From positions 1 through 64,000 of the forward strand of contig NZ_VLKR01000026.1 in NCBI RefSeq assembly GCF_007830445.1: 64,000 nt of DNA. Reading direction: 5' to 3'. Below the pieces are notes generated by a model that searched no databases, was not told the DNA's origin, and saw only the letters and a program-made list of their open reading frames with translations. This DNA comes from Sphingobacterium siyangense (lineage in GTDB: Bacteria; Bacteroidota; Bacteroidia; Sphingobacteriales; Sphingobacteriaceae). Of the stretch, positions 25,564 through 33,831 are shown one piece after another (positions within the stretch are counted from its first letter, which is position 1; every line of letters starts with the position of its first letter). The position numbers and the translations under genes were made by a program.

Positions 25564-26295
25564 ATGCGGATACATTTTATACAACACGAAGTTTTTGAAG
25601 CACCCGGGGCCTATTTAACCTGGGCGGAAAAACAGCAACATTCAGTTACTTTCTCCCATGTTTATCAACAGGATCCCCTTCCAAAAGAAATAGATTCCAT
25701 CGATGTATTGATCATTATGGGCGGACCTCAAAGCCCAGATTCATCCCCATCCGAATACCCTTATTTTGACGCTAAGGCCGAAATCGCTTTTATTCGCCGA
25801 TGTATTGATGCCGGCAAGGCGGTTGTTGGTATATGTCTGGGCGCACAATTGATTGGCGAAGCGCTGTCGGCAACGTACAGACATAGTCCGCAAAAAGAAA
25901 TTGGAGTTTTCCCCATCACGCTCACAGAGGAAGGAATAAACGACAGCAAAATAGCACATTTTGGCAGCCCATTACCGGTCGGACATTGGCACAACGATAT
26001 GCCTGGACTTACCCCTGAAAGTAAAATCTTAGCAAGCAGCGTCGGCTGCCCTCGACAAATTGTTCGCTATACAAATCTCGTCTACGGATTTCAATGCCAT
26101 ATGGAACTCACTCCTGAAGTCGTCCGGCTCTTAATAGATGCAGAAGAAGATCTCTTTCTTCAAAGCCAATCGCTCCAATTTGTGCAATCACCTGAAGAAA
26201 TTAAGACTTTTGATTACCGCGAAATGAACAGCAAACTTCATACATTTTTAGATTTACTTGAATGTGCATACACGAGAAGTCTAATAAGTAAATGA
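25564..26295 (+). CDS. class I glutamine amidotransferase-like protein
   Basis: 243 aa. GMP-synthase-like amidotransferase fold: IMGGPQSPDS at 52-61, nucleophile Cys91 in VVGICLGAQLIGEAL, HWHNDMPGLTP, and the catalytic His in GFQCHMELTPE. Proteins of this stand-alone type are often annotated as gamma-glutamyl transferases or amidotransferases acting on amines. Being in one operon with a PaiA-like polyamine acetyltransferase makes a role in polyamine or amine metabolism attractive, but this is inference. Twelve nt after the YggS stop. Confidence 0.85.
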   Translation: MRIHFIQHEVFEAPGAYLTWAEKQQHSVTFSHVYQQDPLPKEIDSIDVLIIMGGPQSPDSSPSEYPYFDAKAEIAFIRRCIDAGKAVVGICLGAQLIGEALSATYRHSPQKEIGVFPITLTEEGINDSKIAHFGSPLPVGHWHNDMPGLTPESKILASSVGCPRQIVRYTNLVYGFQCHMELTPEVVRLLIDAEEDLFLQSQSLQFVQSPEEIKTFDYREMNSKLHTFLDLLECAYTRSLISK

Positions 26296-26388
26296 AGGGT
26301 TTCTGTCTAAAGAGGAGCGTAAAAATTTACAGCAGTAATTCATTCGTTGGATAAAAAATAGTAGATTTGGTGTAACACAAAAAAACTA

Positions 26389-26715
26389 TTGATGAACCTA
26401 AGACGCGGTCAACTTTTAAAAATGGGCTATCTAGCCCTTCTGGTACTTCTCCTACACGCCTGTGTTTCCCAAAAAGAAAACAAAAATCTGACTTGGTATC
26501 AACATCAGGTTATCGAGCAGCTTGTTCCGGAAACTGATTCCAGTTATAGAGTTCAAATTGGTATTATGGCTGCGACCTTCTGGCTAGACAATCAGGATGG
26601 TCAACTGGCCAAAAAATTGAACCTCCTACAACAGAGCTACACGCAACGAAATAAAGTCGATGTCGCTGTTCAGCAAGGTACCAACAAAATCATTCGCGTC
26701 ACTAAATCAGAATAA
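26389..26715 (+). CDS. small lipoprotein, hypothetical
   Basis: 108 aa. Positively charged start, hydrophobic stretch and lipobox LLHAC with Cys25. The mature part of about 84 residues has no motif I recognise; it contains ATFWLDNQDGQLAKKLNLLQQSYTQ and is probably mixed alpha/beta. A TAGATTTG box at 26362-26369 upstream fits a -7 element, without a TTG at the right distance. Not obviously part of the operon before it (93-nt gap). Confidence 0.7.
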   Translation: MMNLRRGQLLKMGYLALLVLLLHACVSQKENKNLTWYQHQVIEQLVPETDSSYRVQIGIMAATFWLDNQDGQLAKKLNLLQQSYTQRNKVDVAVQQGTNKIIRVTKSE

Positions 26716-26860
26716 AACAAGCTTATTCAAGGCAACACAAATGATTTTGGTACCCACCAATACTTCAATTATAGTTAATATCTTCCGCCTGTACACGTCA
26801 TCCACTACATGATATTCTTTGCTATCTTTTCAATACGGTCCTTACAGGCCACATTGTAAA

Positions 26861-27151
26861 TTAAGCGATTTTATTCATTAATATAATTTGAGGCGCTTCC
26901 TGCAATTTTTCACCGGCAACTTTTCCGAATGCGACAATATAAGGTTGTTGATTATGCGCATCCAAGCCCGCCTGATCTTCCCAGATTTCATAAAAGATAA
27001 ACTGGTTTTCATCACTATTTACCTGATGCAGATCGTACTGTATGCAAGCTGCTTCCTTTCTACTTGCTTCGACCATTTCTAACAATAATGCCAATACTTC
27101 TTCCCGATGTGCGGGAACTGCCTTTAAAATTGCGGTTAAATATACCTTCAT
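26861..27151 (-). CDS. antibiotic biosynthesis monooxygenase-fold protein (YgiN-like quinol monooxygenase)
   Basis: 96 aa. Small dimeric ferredoxin-like alpha+beta fold: VYLTAILKAVPAHREEVLALL, ACIQYDLHQVNSDENQFIFYEIWEDQAGLDAHNQQPYI are typical of the ABM domain. The neighbour upstream on the same strand is MdaB-like; in E. coli ygiN and mdaB are adjacent and proposed to form a quinone redox cycle. This supports reading it as a quinol monooxygenase, though the fold is shared by other enzymes. Confidence 0.85.
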   Translation of the reverse strand: MKVYLTAILKAVPAHREEVLALLLEMVEASRKEAACIQYDLHQVNSDENQFIFYEIWEDQAGLDAHNQQPYIVAFGKVAGEKLQEAPQIILMNKIA

Positions 27152-27232
27152 GTTATTGATTTTTATTGTGGTAATTTACTCTTTTCATCGCAATAACGCC
27201 ATGGATAAAGCGATTTATCGATCAATAAATTT

Positions 27233-27844
27233 TTAGTTCAACGTAGTTTCCAAATGGAAGACCTCTTCCAAATATTGTTTATATTCCTTTTCGTAATTGT
27301 CGACACGTTCTTGAGACGCACCCTTCTCCATATCATGAAAATGGAAGCTTCCCAGATGTTCCAATCCTGCAAACTGATTCATCTTGTGAAACCCGAATAA
27401 AACACCGGCATCAACTGAATGCTGATCAAAAAACTCATTTTCCATTGTAAAGGCTGTCTCAGGAGCATTCCAGCTCGAAGTCACCATGTATTTTTTACCA
27501 TGCATCAAACCTCCGGTACCATAATTAATGGCCGGATTCTTACGTGAACGACCATCATTTTTATAGATACCGTTGTTGTGACCTGCCGTAAAAACTTCAT
27601 CGATATAGAGCTTCAGACGGTTCGGAACCTGAAACCACCATACAGGGAAATGGTAAACGATAATGTCTGCCCATTTAAAATTTTCAACTTCAACCATTGG
27701 ATCAAAATCATCGTTGATATTGGTTACCCTTGTTTCAAGTCCATTTTCAGCCAATGTTTCAACAGTCCAATTTGTTATTGTGGTATTGAAAGAACCACCC
27801 GAGTGTGCGAATTTCTGTCCACCGTTGATAATAAATATTTTCAT
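27233..27844 (-). CDS. mdaB: NAD(P)H quinone oxidoreductase, MdaB/flavodoxin-like
   Basis: 203 aa from the Met at 27844; the frame is open nine codons further, but the MKIFIINGGQKFAHSGG start matches the family. FAD-dependent two-electron quinone reductase protecting from quinone stress. Motifs: INGGQKFAHSGGSFN, FKWADIIVYHFPVWWFQVPNRLKLYIDEVF, GRSRKNPAINYGTGG and SSWNAPETAFTMENEFFD, closely following MdaB. Followed on the same strand by the YgiN-like gene and divergent from a LysR regulator, across a 36-bp dyad that is a likely operator. Confidence 0.88.
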   Translation of the reverse strand: MKIFIINGGQKFAHSGGSFNTTITNWTVETLAENGLETRVTNINDDFDPMVEVENFKWADIIVYHFPVWWFQVPNRLKLYIDEVFTAGHNNGIYKNDGRSRKNPAINYGTGGLMHGKKYMVTSSWNAPETAFTMENEFFDQHSVDAGVLFGFHKMNQFAGLEHLGSFHFHDMEKGASQERVDNYEKEYKQYLEEVFHLETTLN

Positions 27845-27892
27845 TTCTATAATTTTTCTTATTGATAACACAAATTTCTATCATATTTTTAA

Positions 27893-27928
27893 ATCATACA
27901 AATAATTTAAATTGTATATTTGTATCAT
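27893..27928. promoter_or_regulatory. dyad in the mdaB/LysR divergent region, candidate LysR operator
   Basis: Half-sites ATCATACAAATA (27893-27904) and TATTTGTATCAT (27917-27928) are inverted copies with 11 of 12 positions matching and a 12-nt AT-rich spacer. A plus-strand TATATTTG (-7 type) at 27915-27922 overlaps the right half-site and lies 20 nt before the LysR start, suiting autoregulation. Confidence 0.5.
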
Positions 27929-27941
27929 AAAAATAATAACT

Positions 27942-28838
27942 ATGAAATGGAACTTAGAATGGCTTCGTACATTTAAGGCAATCTATGAAACCGGAACATT
28001 ATCTGCAGCTGCACAGGAATTGTTTATTTCTCAACCTGGTGTCAGCCTACATCTGAATTCCCTGGAAGCCTTTACCGGGCACAAGCTTTTTGATCGATCT
28101 GCGCGAAGAATGGTGCCGACCGAAAAGGGGAAAATCTTGTACAACTATGTTATTGACCCGCTTAAAAAACTAGAAACCGGTGAACAGCATTTTCACAAGC
28201 GTGCATTGGACGAACGTGTCACAATCAGTATCGGAATGTGTTTTGAGACCTTTCAATACACGCTGGAAGAACATATCGCGCAGCTCCCCTTTAATTTAAT
28301 TATCAAATTTGGAGAATATCCTCAGATGCAGCAGGATCTTGATAATGGTTTATTGGATCTTATTATTACGCCTCAAAAAGGAAACCAGCAGAATCTACAA
28401 TACGAGGCTTTCTCAAAAGAACGCATTGTCTTGATTGCAGGTTGTCAGACCGACACATCCACACTCGAGTCACTACTGAGCGACAATAAAATCAAGGAAG
28501 CAGCTCAACTCCTGAAAAAACAATTGTGGTATAGCACGGCTGCCGATATGGATCATTTAAAAAACTATTGGTCGACACACTTTGGCGAACATCCAGACTT
28601 CAGTCCCAATTATATCGTCCCAAATATCAGCTCAATCATACGCTGCTTGAGCAACAATACTGGTTTTTCCATTGTTCCCGACTTTCTTTGTGCCGAAGCA
28701 CTTGCATCCGGAAAAATAAAACTAATCTGGGAAGGGACTTCTCCCGTGGAGAATATACTTTACTTTGGAACGAGAAAGAAAACCATGTATCAGGAAGAAA
28801 TCGGTCAATTGGAAACGCTGTTAAAAGAGAAATGGTAG
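27942..28838 (+). CDS. LysR-family transcriptional regulator
   Basis: 298 aa from the ATG at 27942 (a start 30 nt upstream would lie inside the dyad). N-terminal winged helix LEWLRTFKAIYETGTLSAAAQELFISQPGVSLHLNSLE, linker helix, then a LysR substrate-binding domain (about 85-295) with IIRCLSNNTGFSIVPDFL. Divergent from the mdaB-like gene, so a quinone or electrophile-responsive activator is likely by gene neighbourhood. Effector not known. Confidence 0.9.
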   Translation: MKWNLEWLRTFKAIYETGTLSAAAQELFISQPGVSLHLNSLEAFTGHKLFDRSARRMVPTEKGKILYNYVIDPLKKLETGEQHFHKRALDERVTISIGMCFETFQYTLEEHIAQLPFNLIIKFGEYPQMQQDLDNGLLDLIITPQKGNQQNLQYEAFSKERIVLIAGCQTDTSTLESLLSDNKIKEAAQLLKKQLWYSTAADMDHLKNYWSTHFGEHPDFSPNYIVPNISSIIRCLSNNTGFSIVPDFLCAEALASGKIKLIWEGTSPVENILYFGTRKKTMYQEEIGQLETLLKEKW

Positions 28839-28843
28839 ATCAC

Positions 28844-28868
28844 CGGGCAATTTCTTGCCGATAGCCCG
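28844..28868. terminator. nested hairpin between convergent regulator genes
   Basis: Outer arms CGGGC (28844-28848) and GCCCG (28864-28868), and an alternative inner stem GGCAA (28846-28850) with TTGCC (28855-28859). It sits between the stops at 28838 and 28876. No T tract, so only a possible terminator. Confidence 0.35.
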
Positions 28869-28875
28869 ATTTCCG

Positions 28876-29445
28876 CTACTGATGCAGCATTTTGCTTAAA
28901 AATTCGGGCGTAACGCCAATATATGCCGCAACTTGTTTCTGCGGAAGACAGTCGATCAATGTAGGATAACGTGTACAGAACTTTTCGTAACGTTCTTTGG
29001 CAGCTAGACGGAGATTCTCCATCGATCGACTTTGATAATAAACCAATGCATTTTCGGCAAGTATCCGAAAATAGACATTCAGTTTCGGAATCTCCTGATA
29101 GAGCCGATGCAGATCTACCTTGGAAATCATCCATACCTCAGATTCAAATACCGCATCAATGTATAGGTTGCCCGGTTTTCCGGTCACCAAACTATACATA
29201 TCGCCGATCCACCAGCCTTCGGGAGCAAACTGTTGAATATACTGAAAGCCATTTTCATCCACACAATAACTTCTTAGACAACCCGAAGCGACAAAAATAG
29301 CATACCTGCTCAGATCGCCCTCCAACAGCAAATATTGTTTCTTCTTCACTTTTTTGGATTTCACAACAGCCAATAGGCGTAAGATTTCATCTTCCGTGAG
29401 GTCGATCTCTTTCTGAATACTGTCCAACAATAGCTGTTTGTCCAT
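28876..29445 (-). CDS. Crp/Fnr-family transcriptional regulator
   Basis: 189 aa. Cyclic-nucleotide-binding-like domain (about 25-115; YLLLEGDLSRYAIFVASGCLRSY, FAPEGWWIGDMYSLVTGKPG), long dimer helix, and a C-terminal winged helix, PQKQVAAYIGVTPEFLSKMLHQ. The usual last strand of the wing is missing, so the HTH ends abruptly, as in several Bacteroidota Crp-type proteins. Ligand unknown: the Arg of the cAMP pocket is not obvious. Confidence 0.85.
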   Translation of the reverse strand: MDKQLLLDSIQKEIDLTEDEILRLLAVVKSKKVKKKQYLLLEGDLSRYAIFVASGCLRSYCVDENGFQYIQQFAPEGWWIGDMYSLVTGKPGNLYIDAVFESEVWMISKVDLHRLYQEIPKLNVYFRILAENALVYYQSRSMENLRLAAKERYEKFCTRYPTLIDCLPQKQVAAYIGVTPEFLSKMLHQ

Positions 29446-29594
29446 AAATTAAAGCCTGATACACAACAAACATAGATAAATTGATGTTTGTATCCAAAAA
29501 AATAGACAAGCAGCGCCTTTTCTACGAAGGGAATACGCTTAGCTCTTCTAAAAGAAATACGTTTTGTTCTTCGCCGAAAAGACGCATACGATAC

Positions 29595-30998
29595 CTATAT
29601 ATTTACGGATGGCCGTCCCGAAGCAATGGTATGCGCTTCCTTCAAGACTTCTGAATAAGTAGGATGTGCATAAGACACCCTTGACATACTATCGGCGGTG
29701 ATTTCATATTCCAAGCCCAAAACACCTTGAGCGATCAGATCGGCCGCACGTGCTCCAATGATATGAACTCCCAATAGTTCGCCATATTTCGGATCGGCCA
29801 ACACTTTTACAAATCCTTGTGTATCCATCCCTGCGCGGGCACGGGCATTTGCGGAAAACGGGAATTTCCCAATCGTATACGCTATACCCTTTGCTTTGAG
29901 CTCCTCTTCTGTTGCGCCAACGGAAGCCACTTCGGGCCAGGTATAAACCACACTTGGGATCCGATCGTAATGTACCTTTGGTTTTTGGCCGTCCATATGT
30001 TCGACAACAAAGATTGCTTCCTCTTCAGCTTTATGAGCCAGCATTGCCCCACCGATCACATCGCCAATAGCATAAATGTGGGGAACGGCCGTCTGTAGCT
30101 GCTCGTTGGTAACGATCATCCCTCTGGCATCCAGTTGAACAGCTGTATTCTCCAAACCAAGCCCCGCTGTAAATGCTTTCCGCCCGACAGCGACCAAAAT
30201 ATAATCCGCCTGTAACTGCAGCTCGTTACCAGCTCGATCTTTAAAGAAAACGTTTGCCGCAGCGCCTATATTTTCGGTTTTGTAAACAGCCTGTTCAAGC
30301 AAAATTTTAATGCCATCATGCAGCAGTATCTTTTTCAAGGCATCCCCCAATTCATGATCCATATTGGCAAGGAGACGATCGGCATATTCGATAATAGTGA
30401 CCTCACAACCCAATCTATTGAATATGGATGCCATCTCTACCCCAATTACACCGCCACCGATAATAACGATTTTATCTGGCTTCTCTTGCAAAGACAACGC
30501 CTCTGTTGAGCTTATGATACGTTTTTTATCTATGGTTACTCCCGGAACTGTCGCTGGCTTGGAACCCGTAGCGATGATAAATTTCTTTGCTCCAAGGGAC
30601 AGCCGCTCCCCCGCTGATGTAGCAATCTCCACCGTTGAATTATTGACAAAAGAGGCCTTTCCATGGATCACCGTAACCTTATTCTTTTTCATCAGGAAAT
30701 TCAGCCCCTGCGTATTTTGCAACACCACTTTATCTTTACGCGCATACAACCGACCAAAGTCCACCGATAGTCCCCCTACCTGAATCCCGTGTGCAGCAAA
30801 ATGATGCTGTGCTTCATGATAGTGATGTGTACTATCCAAAATTGCCTTTGTGGGAATACAGCCCACATTGGTACAGGTACCACCCAATGTATCATATTTC
30901 TCTACAAGTGCGGTTTTATACCCCAATTGGGCACTGCGAATCGCCGCAACATAGCCGCCTGGGCCAGACCCAATGACAACCAAATCATATTGTTCCAT
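29595..30998 (-). CDS. lpdA: dihydrolipoyl dehydrogenase
   Basis: 467 aa, full length. E3 flavoprotein that reoxidises dihydrolipoamide of 2-oxoacid dehydrogenase complexes or the glycine cleavage system. FAD motif VIGSGPGGYVAA (8-19), redox-active disulfide Cys42/Cys47 in GGTCTNVGCIPTK, NAD motif VIIGGGVIGVEMA, second FAD motif YAIGDVIGGAMLAHKAEEE, and C-terminal catalytic His in YAHPTYSE. The disulfide segment has Thr where Leu is common, a conservative change. Not clustered with E1 or E2 genes. A TAGGTTTG box (31204-31211 complement) may be its -7 element, giving a leader of about 200 nt. Confidence 0.95.
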   Translation of the reverse strand: MEQYDLVVIGSGPGGYVAAIRSAQLGYKTALVEKYDTLGGTCTNVGCIPTKAILDSTHHYHEAQHHFAAHGIQVGGLSVDFGRLYARKDKVVLQNTQGLNFLMKKNKVTVIHGKASFVNNSTVEIATSAGERLSLGAKKFIIATGSKPATVPGVTIDKKRIISSTEALSLQEKPDKIVIIGGGVIGVEMASIFNRLGCEVTIIEYADRLLANMDHELGDALKKILLHDGIKILLEQAVYKTENIGAAANVFFKDRAGNELQLQADYILVAVGRKAFTAGLGLENTAVQLDARGMIVTNEQLQTAVPHIYAIGDVIGGAMLAHKAEEEAIFVVEHMDGQKPKVHYDRIPSVVYTWPEVASVGATEEELKAKGIAYTIGKFPFSANARARAGMDTQGFVKVLADPKYGELLGVHIIGARAADLIAQGVLGLEYEITADSMSRVSYAHPTYSEVLKEAHTIASGRPSVNI

Positions 30999-31376
30999 AT
31001 ACGAACTATTTTTAGTTAACAGAATTATTCACGACCAAAAAAGGTCTTACAAGTACGCCCCGCATAGTTACCATCCAAAAGGCACGATAAAAATTTCAAT
31101 ACATACGCCAATCATAATACAAAATAAAATACCAAAAGGTATATTTAAAAACAGTAGAAAACACCGTATTATTCATAAATTTTTGATTTAATTAAAATCA
31201 GTACAAACCTACAAATAAAATACCAATCAGTATATTATAAATAAAAAATTAGATCAAAAAAAATAATATGAAAGTCAATTCTACGCAGAAGAGATTGTGT
31301 TTATGTTTAGGATAAAGGCATATTTTTTTAACTTGCTTTCAGATTAGCACCAACAGCGTCAAACGATTATTTTCAA
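30999..31376. other. divergent intergenic region between lpdA and the OsmC gene
   Basis: About 380 nt, strongly AT-rich. It contains two related imperfect copies of a 25-nt element (see the separate entry at 31118-31236) and a minus-strand TAGGTTTG box at 31204-31211. No gene seen. Confidence 0.5.
31118..31236. promoter_or_regulatory. two copies of an ATACC-type dyad
   Basis: ATACCAAAAGGTAT (31129-31142) is a perfect palindrome with 5-nt arms; ATACCAATCAGTAT (31219-31232) is a near copy 90 nt away. Both are preceded by AAATAAA and followed by ATT, so the repeat extends to about 25 nt. The spacing is close to a multiple of the helical turn, as in paired operators. Confidence 0.35.
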
Positions 31377-31853
31377 ATGAAACAGCATAATTACATCGCC
31401 ACAATTACGTGGACAGGAAATCGCGGCAGCGGAACCGATCATTATAAAAACTACGAAAGAAGCCATCGCATTAGCATTGACGGCAAAGCCGAGATTGAAG
31501 GTTCTTCGGATCCAGCGTTCCTGGGAGACCCCAGCAAACACAATCCCGAAGAGCTATTGCTTGCCTCCCTGTCCTCCTGCCATATGTTATGGTACCTGCA
31601 TTTCTGCTCGGTCAATAAAATTATTGTAGAAGAATATGTAGACCATGCAACAGCGATCATGCTTGAAGAAGAAAGTGGAAAAGGCCGTTTTAAAGAAGTT
31701 ACGCTAAATCCTTCGGTCCGGGTAAAAGATTCAACGATGATTGCACAAGCCATTGAATTACACCAAAAAGCAAGTGAATATTGTTTTATTGCCAATTCAG
31801 TAAACTTTCCGGTCTTGCATAAACCCAACGTCAGCATCAGCACATCCAGCTAA
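31377..31853 (+). CDS. OsmC/Ohr-family peroxiredoxin-like protein
   Basis: 158 aa. Thiol-dependent reductase of organic hydroperoxides. The two family Cys are present: Cys68 in LASLSSCHMLWYL and Cys136 in KASEYCFIANSV, with HNPEELLLASL in front of the first. Closer to the plain OsmC branch than to Ohr. Convergent with the LytTR regulator gene at 31952. Upstream dyads at 31129-31232 could regulate it. Confidence 0.9.
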   Translation: MKQHNYIATITWTGNRGSGTDHYKNYERSHRISIDGKAEIEGSSDPAFLGDPSKHNPEELLLASLSSCHMLWYLHFCSVNKIIVEEYVDHATAIMLEEESGKGRFKEVTLNPSVRVKDSTMIAQAIELHQKASEYCFIANSVNFPVLHKPNVSISTSS

Positions 31854-31951
31854 ATGAATGAACTTTCTTCTTCACATGATATGTTATGACATGATATGCT
31901 GTGAATTGACAAGAACGGCGATACATGATCGAACTACTTCATAGCTTAGCG

Positions 31952-32647
31952 CTATTTATTGGCTAGCCGCTCCTGTAACTCGCGACGGAAAGTAATCCCG
32001 ACCGGTAGGGACGTATTATTGATCTGTACCATACCATGCTCATATTTGATCACCTTATTGATCGAAGCAATGTAAGATTTGTGGATACGGATAAACTTTG
32101 ATGCCGGCACCTGTGTGAGAATTTGCTGGGTGGTGCTTGCGGTCAAAAATGTCTGACTAGGAGTGACAATTTTCACGTAATTGCCAAAGCTCTGGATAAA
32201 ATCGATCTGCGATAATTTAACGTCAATAATACGACCATCCATGCGTATACTAATTGATTTGGGTTCTTCTTCCTGGGGCGACACAGTCGTGTTATAGGAT
32301 AAAAAACGTTGAACAGCCTTAAAAAAACGGGGAAATGAAATAGGTTTTAACAGATAATCAACAACGCCGTAATCATAACTCTCCAATGCGTATTCGGAAT
32401 ATGCTGTTGTCAAAATCGTTTTGGGTGGGTTATCCAGCATCTTCAGAAACTCCATCCCATTAATTTCGGGCATTTCAATATCCAGGAAGATTAAATCTAC
32501 TTTGTTCTCCCGAAGAAACTCCAATGCCTCAAAAGCATTATAACATTGAGCGACCAACTGCAGATCAGTACTTCTTTCAATATAATTTACCAGTACATAA
32601 TGCGCCGCAGGTTCGTCATCAACCACGATACAGCTATTTTTATTCAT
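31952..32647 (-). CDS. LytTR-family response regulator
   Basis: 231 aa. Receiver with Asp10-Asp11 and phospho-acceptor Asp56 (LIFLDIEMPEING), then LytTR DNA-binding domain (about 130-228; IRIHKSYIASINKVIKYEHG, LPVGITFRREL). It follows the kinase gene by 3 nt, so the two form an operon. The pair is divergent from a TolC/RND/adaptor operon, which makes control of that pump plausible but unproven. Confidence 0.9.
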   Translation of the reverse strand: MNKNSCIVVDDEPAAHYVLVNYIERSTDLQLVAQCYNAFEALEFLRENKVDLIFLDIEMPEINGMEFLKMLDNPPKTILTTAYSEYALESYDYGVVDYLLKPISFPRFFKAVQRFLSYNTTVSPQEEEPKSISIRMDGRIIDVKLSQIDFIQSFGNYVKIVTPSQTFLTASTTQQILTQVPASKFIRIHKSYIASINKVIKYEHGMVQINNTSLPVGITFRRELQERLANK

Positions 32648-32650
32648 TGT

Positions 32651-33661
32651 TTAAAGATTTATAACCAATGACACCTCATATTCCTCTTTCTTGGAATTTG
32701 TCGTTAATGTATACCGATTAGGATACAAAAGCTTTAATCGCGCTATTGTATTTTCCAAACCTATTTTCGCCGAAAAAACATTCCTTTTCTTAACGGGAAC
32801 AGAATTCCGTACATGCAAATATAAGTTCCCTTTTTCAATCTTGATCGAAATATGTACAAAACAATCTTCAATACTGCAGGTTCCGTGTTTAAAAGCATTT
32901 TCTACGAAAGTAATCAATAGCATCGGCGCTATCTGATAATTGATATCTTCTTCTTTTTGATAATCAAATTCAATTTTTGTTCGGTAACCTAACCGTTCAC
33001 GCTCCAGCTCGATATAACTTGAGATAAAATCGATCTCATCATCCATCGCAACAAATTCCCGATCGCTGCTCTCCATCTGATAACGGAGAAGCTGGGAAAC
33101 TTTGATGATCAATTCGGAGGTACGTTCCGGGTACTTCAAATTAATACCATAAATGGTATTCAATGTATTGAATAAAAAATGTGGATTGAGCTGTTTTTTT
33201 AAATGGGACAATTGCGTCTGATTGGAAAGCAGTTCACGTCGGGTCTTCACACGCTGAAAGCGATAAAATTCAATAAATTGGATACTACCCAATATACAGA
33301 TCAACGAGCCCAATAATACACCAAATTGATAATGGAACGTTTTCTGAACAAGATTCTTATAGAGAAAGCAATTCTTGTAGATTACATTATCCGTTAGCTC
33401 TTTCAATATAAGTGAAAAAACCAACAGGGTTGCCACCGACGCCAGAACGTACAACAGGGGTTTATTCTTTTTGAGCAGCAAGGGCAATAAAAAAAAGCGA
33501 TTCAACTGCGCATGCGCATATAGGATCAAGAAATAGAACACGCCCATCAAAAATCCCTTCCAGCTCAAGATCAAAATCCAATCGTTCAAAGTAAAGAGGA
33601 TAAACGAAAAGACCAATAGCACGATCTCCTGTATGATCTTGTTCTCCAAAACCTTTCTCAT
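32651..33661 (-). CDS. LytS-type sensor histidine kinase
   Basis: 336 aa. Four transmembrane segments (about 12-31, 37-60, 69-87, 112-131) with almost no periplasmic sensor domain, then His_kinase with phospho-acceptor His161 in KKQLNPHFLFNTLNTIYGIN and an HATPase part with TFVENAFKHG and IGLENTIARLKLLY. Signals are likely sensed in or at the membrane. Operon with the LytTR regulator; the promoter is shared with the divergent efflux operon in 33662-33831. Confidence 0.9.
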   Translation of the reverse strand: MRKVLENKIIQEIVLLVFSFILFTLNDWILILSWKGFLMGVFYFLILYAHAQLNRFFLLPLLLKKNKPLLYVLASVATLLVFSLILKELTDNVIYKNCFLYKNLVQKTFHYQFGVLLGSLICILGSIQFIEFYRFQRVKTRRELLSNQTQLSHLKKQLNPHFLFNTLNTIYGINLKYPERTSELIIKVSQLLRYQMESSDREFVAMDDEIDFISSYIELERERLGYRTKIEFDYQKEEDINYQIAPMLLITFVENAFKHGTCSIEDCFVHISIKIEKGNLYLHVRNSVPVKKRNVFSAKIGLENTIARLKLLYPNRYTLTTNSKKEEYEVSLVINL

Positions 33662-33831
33662 AATCCTTTTTTTGTTAAAAATCTGTTACAAAGTAAAAGT
33701 TTTAAGTTTATAACAGCAGAAAAATAAATGACGAATTAAATTGGTCACTTTTAAACGCTATAGATCATTTTAAAGGGACATCGCAGTTCATCTCATCGCT
33801 ATCTTCGTGTCCATAAAATGATAGATAACCT

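Noticed and set aside
28876-29445. Truncation of the Crp-type regulator
   Set aside because: It lacks the final wing strand, but many Bacteroidota Crp-type proteins end similarly, so a disruption cannot be claimed.
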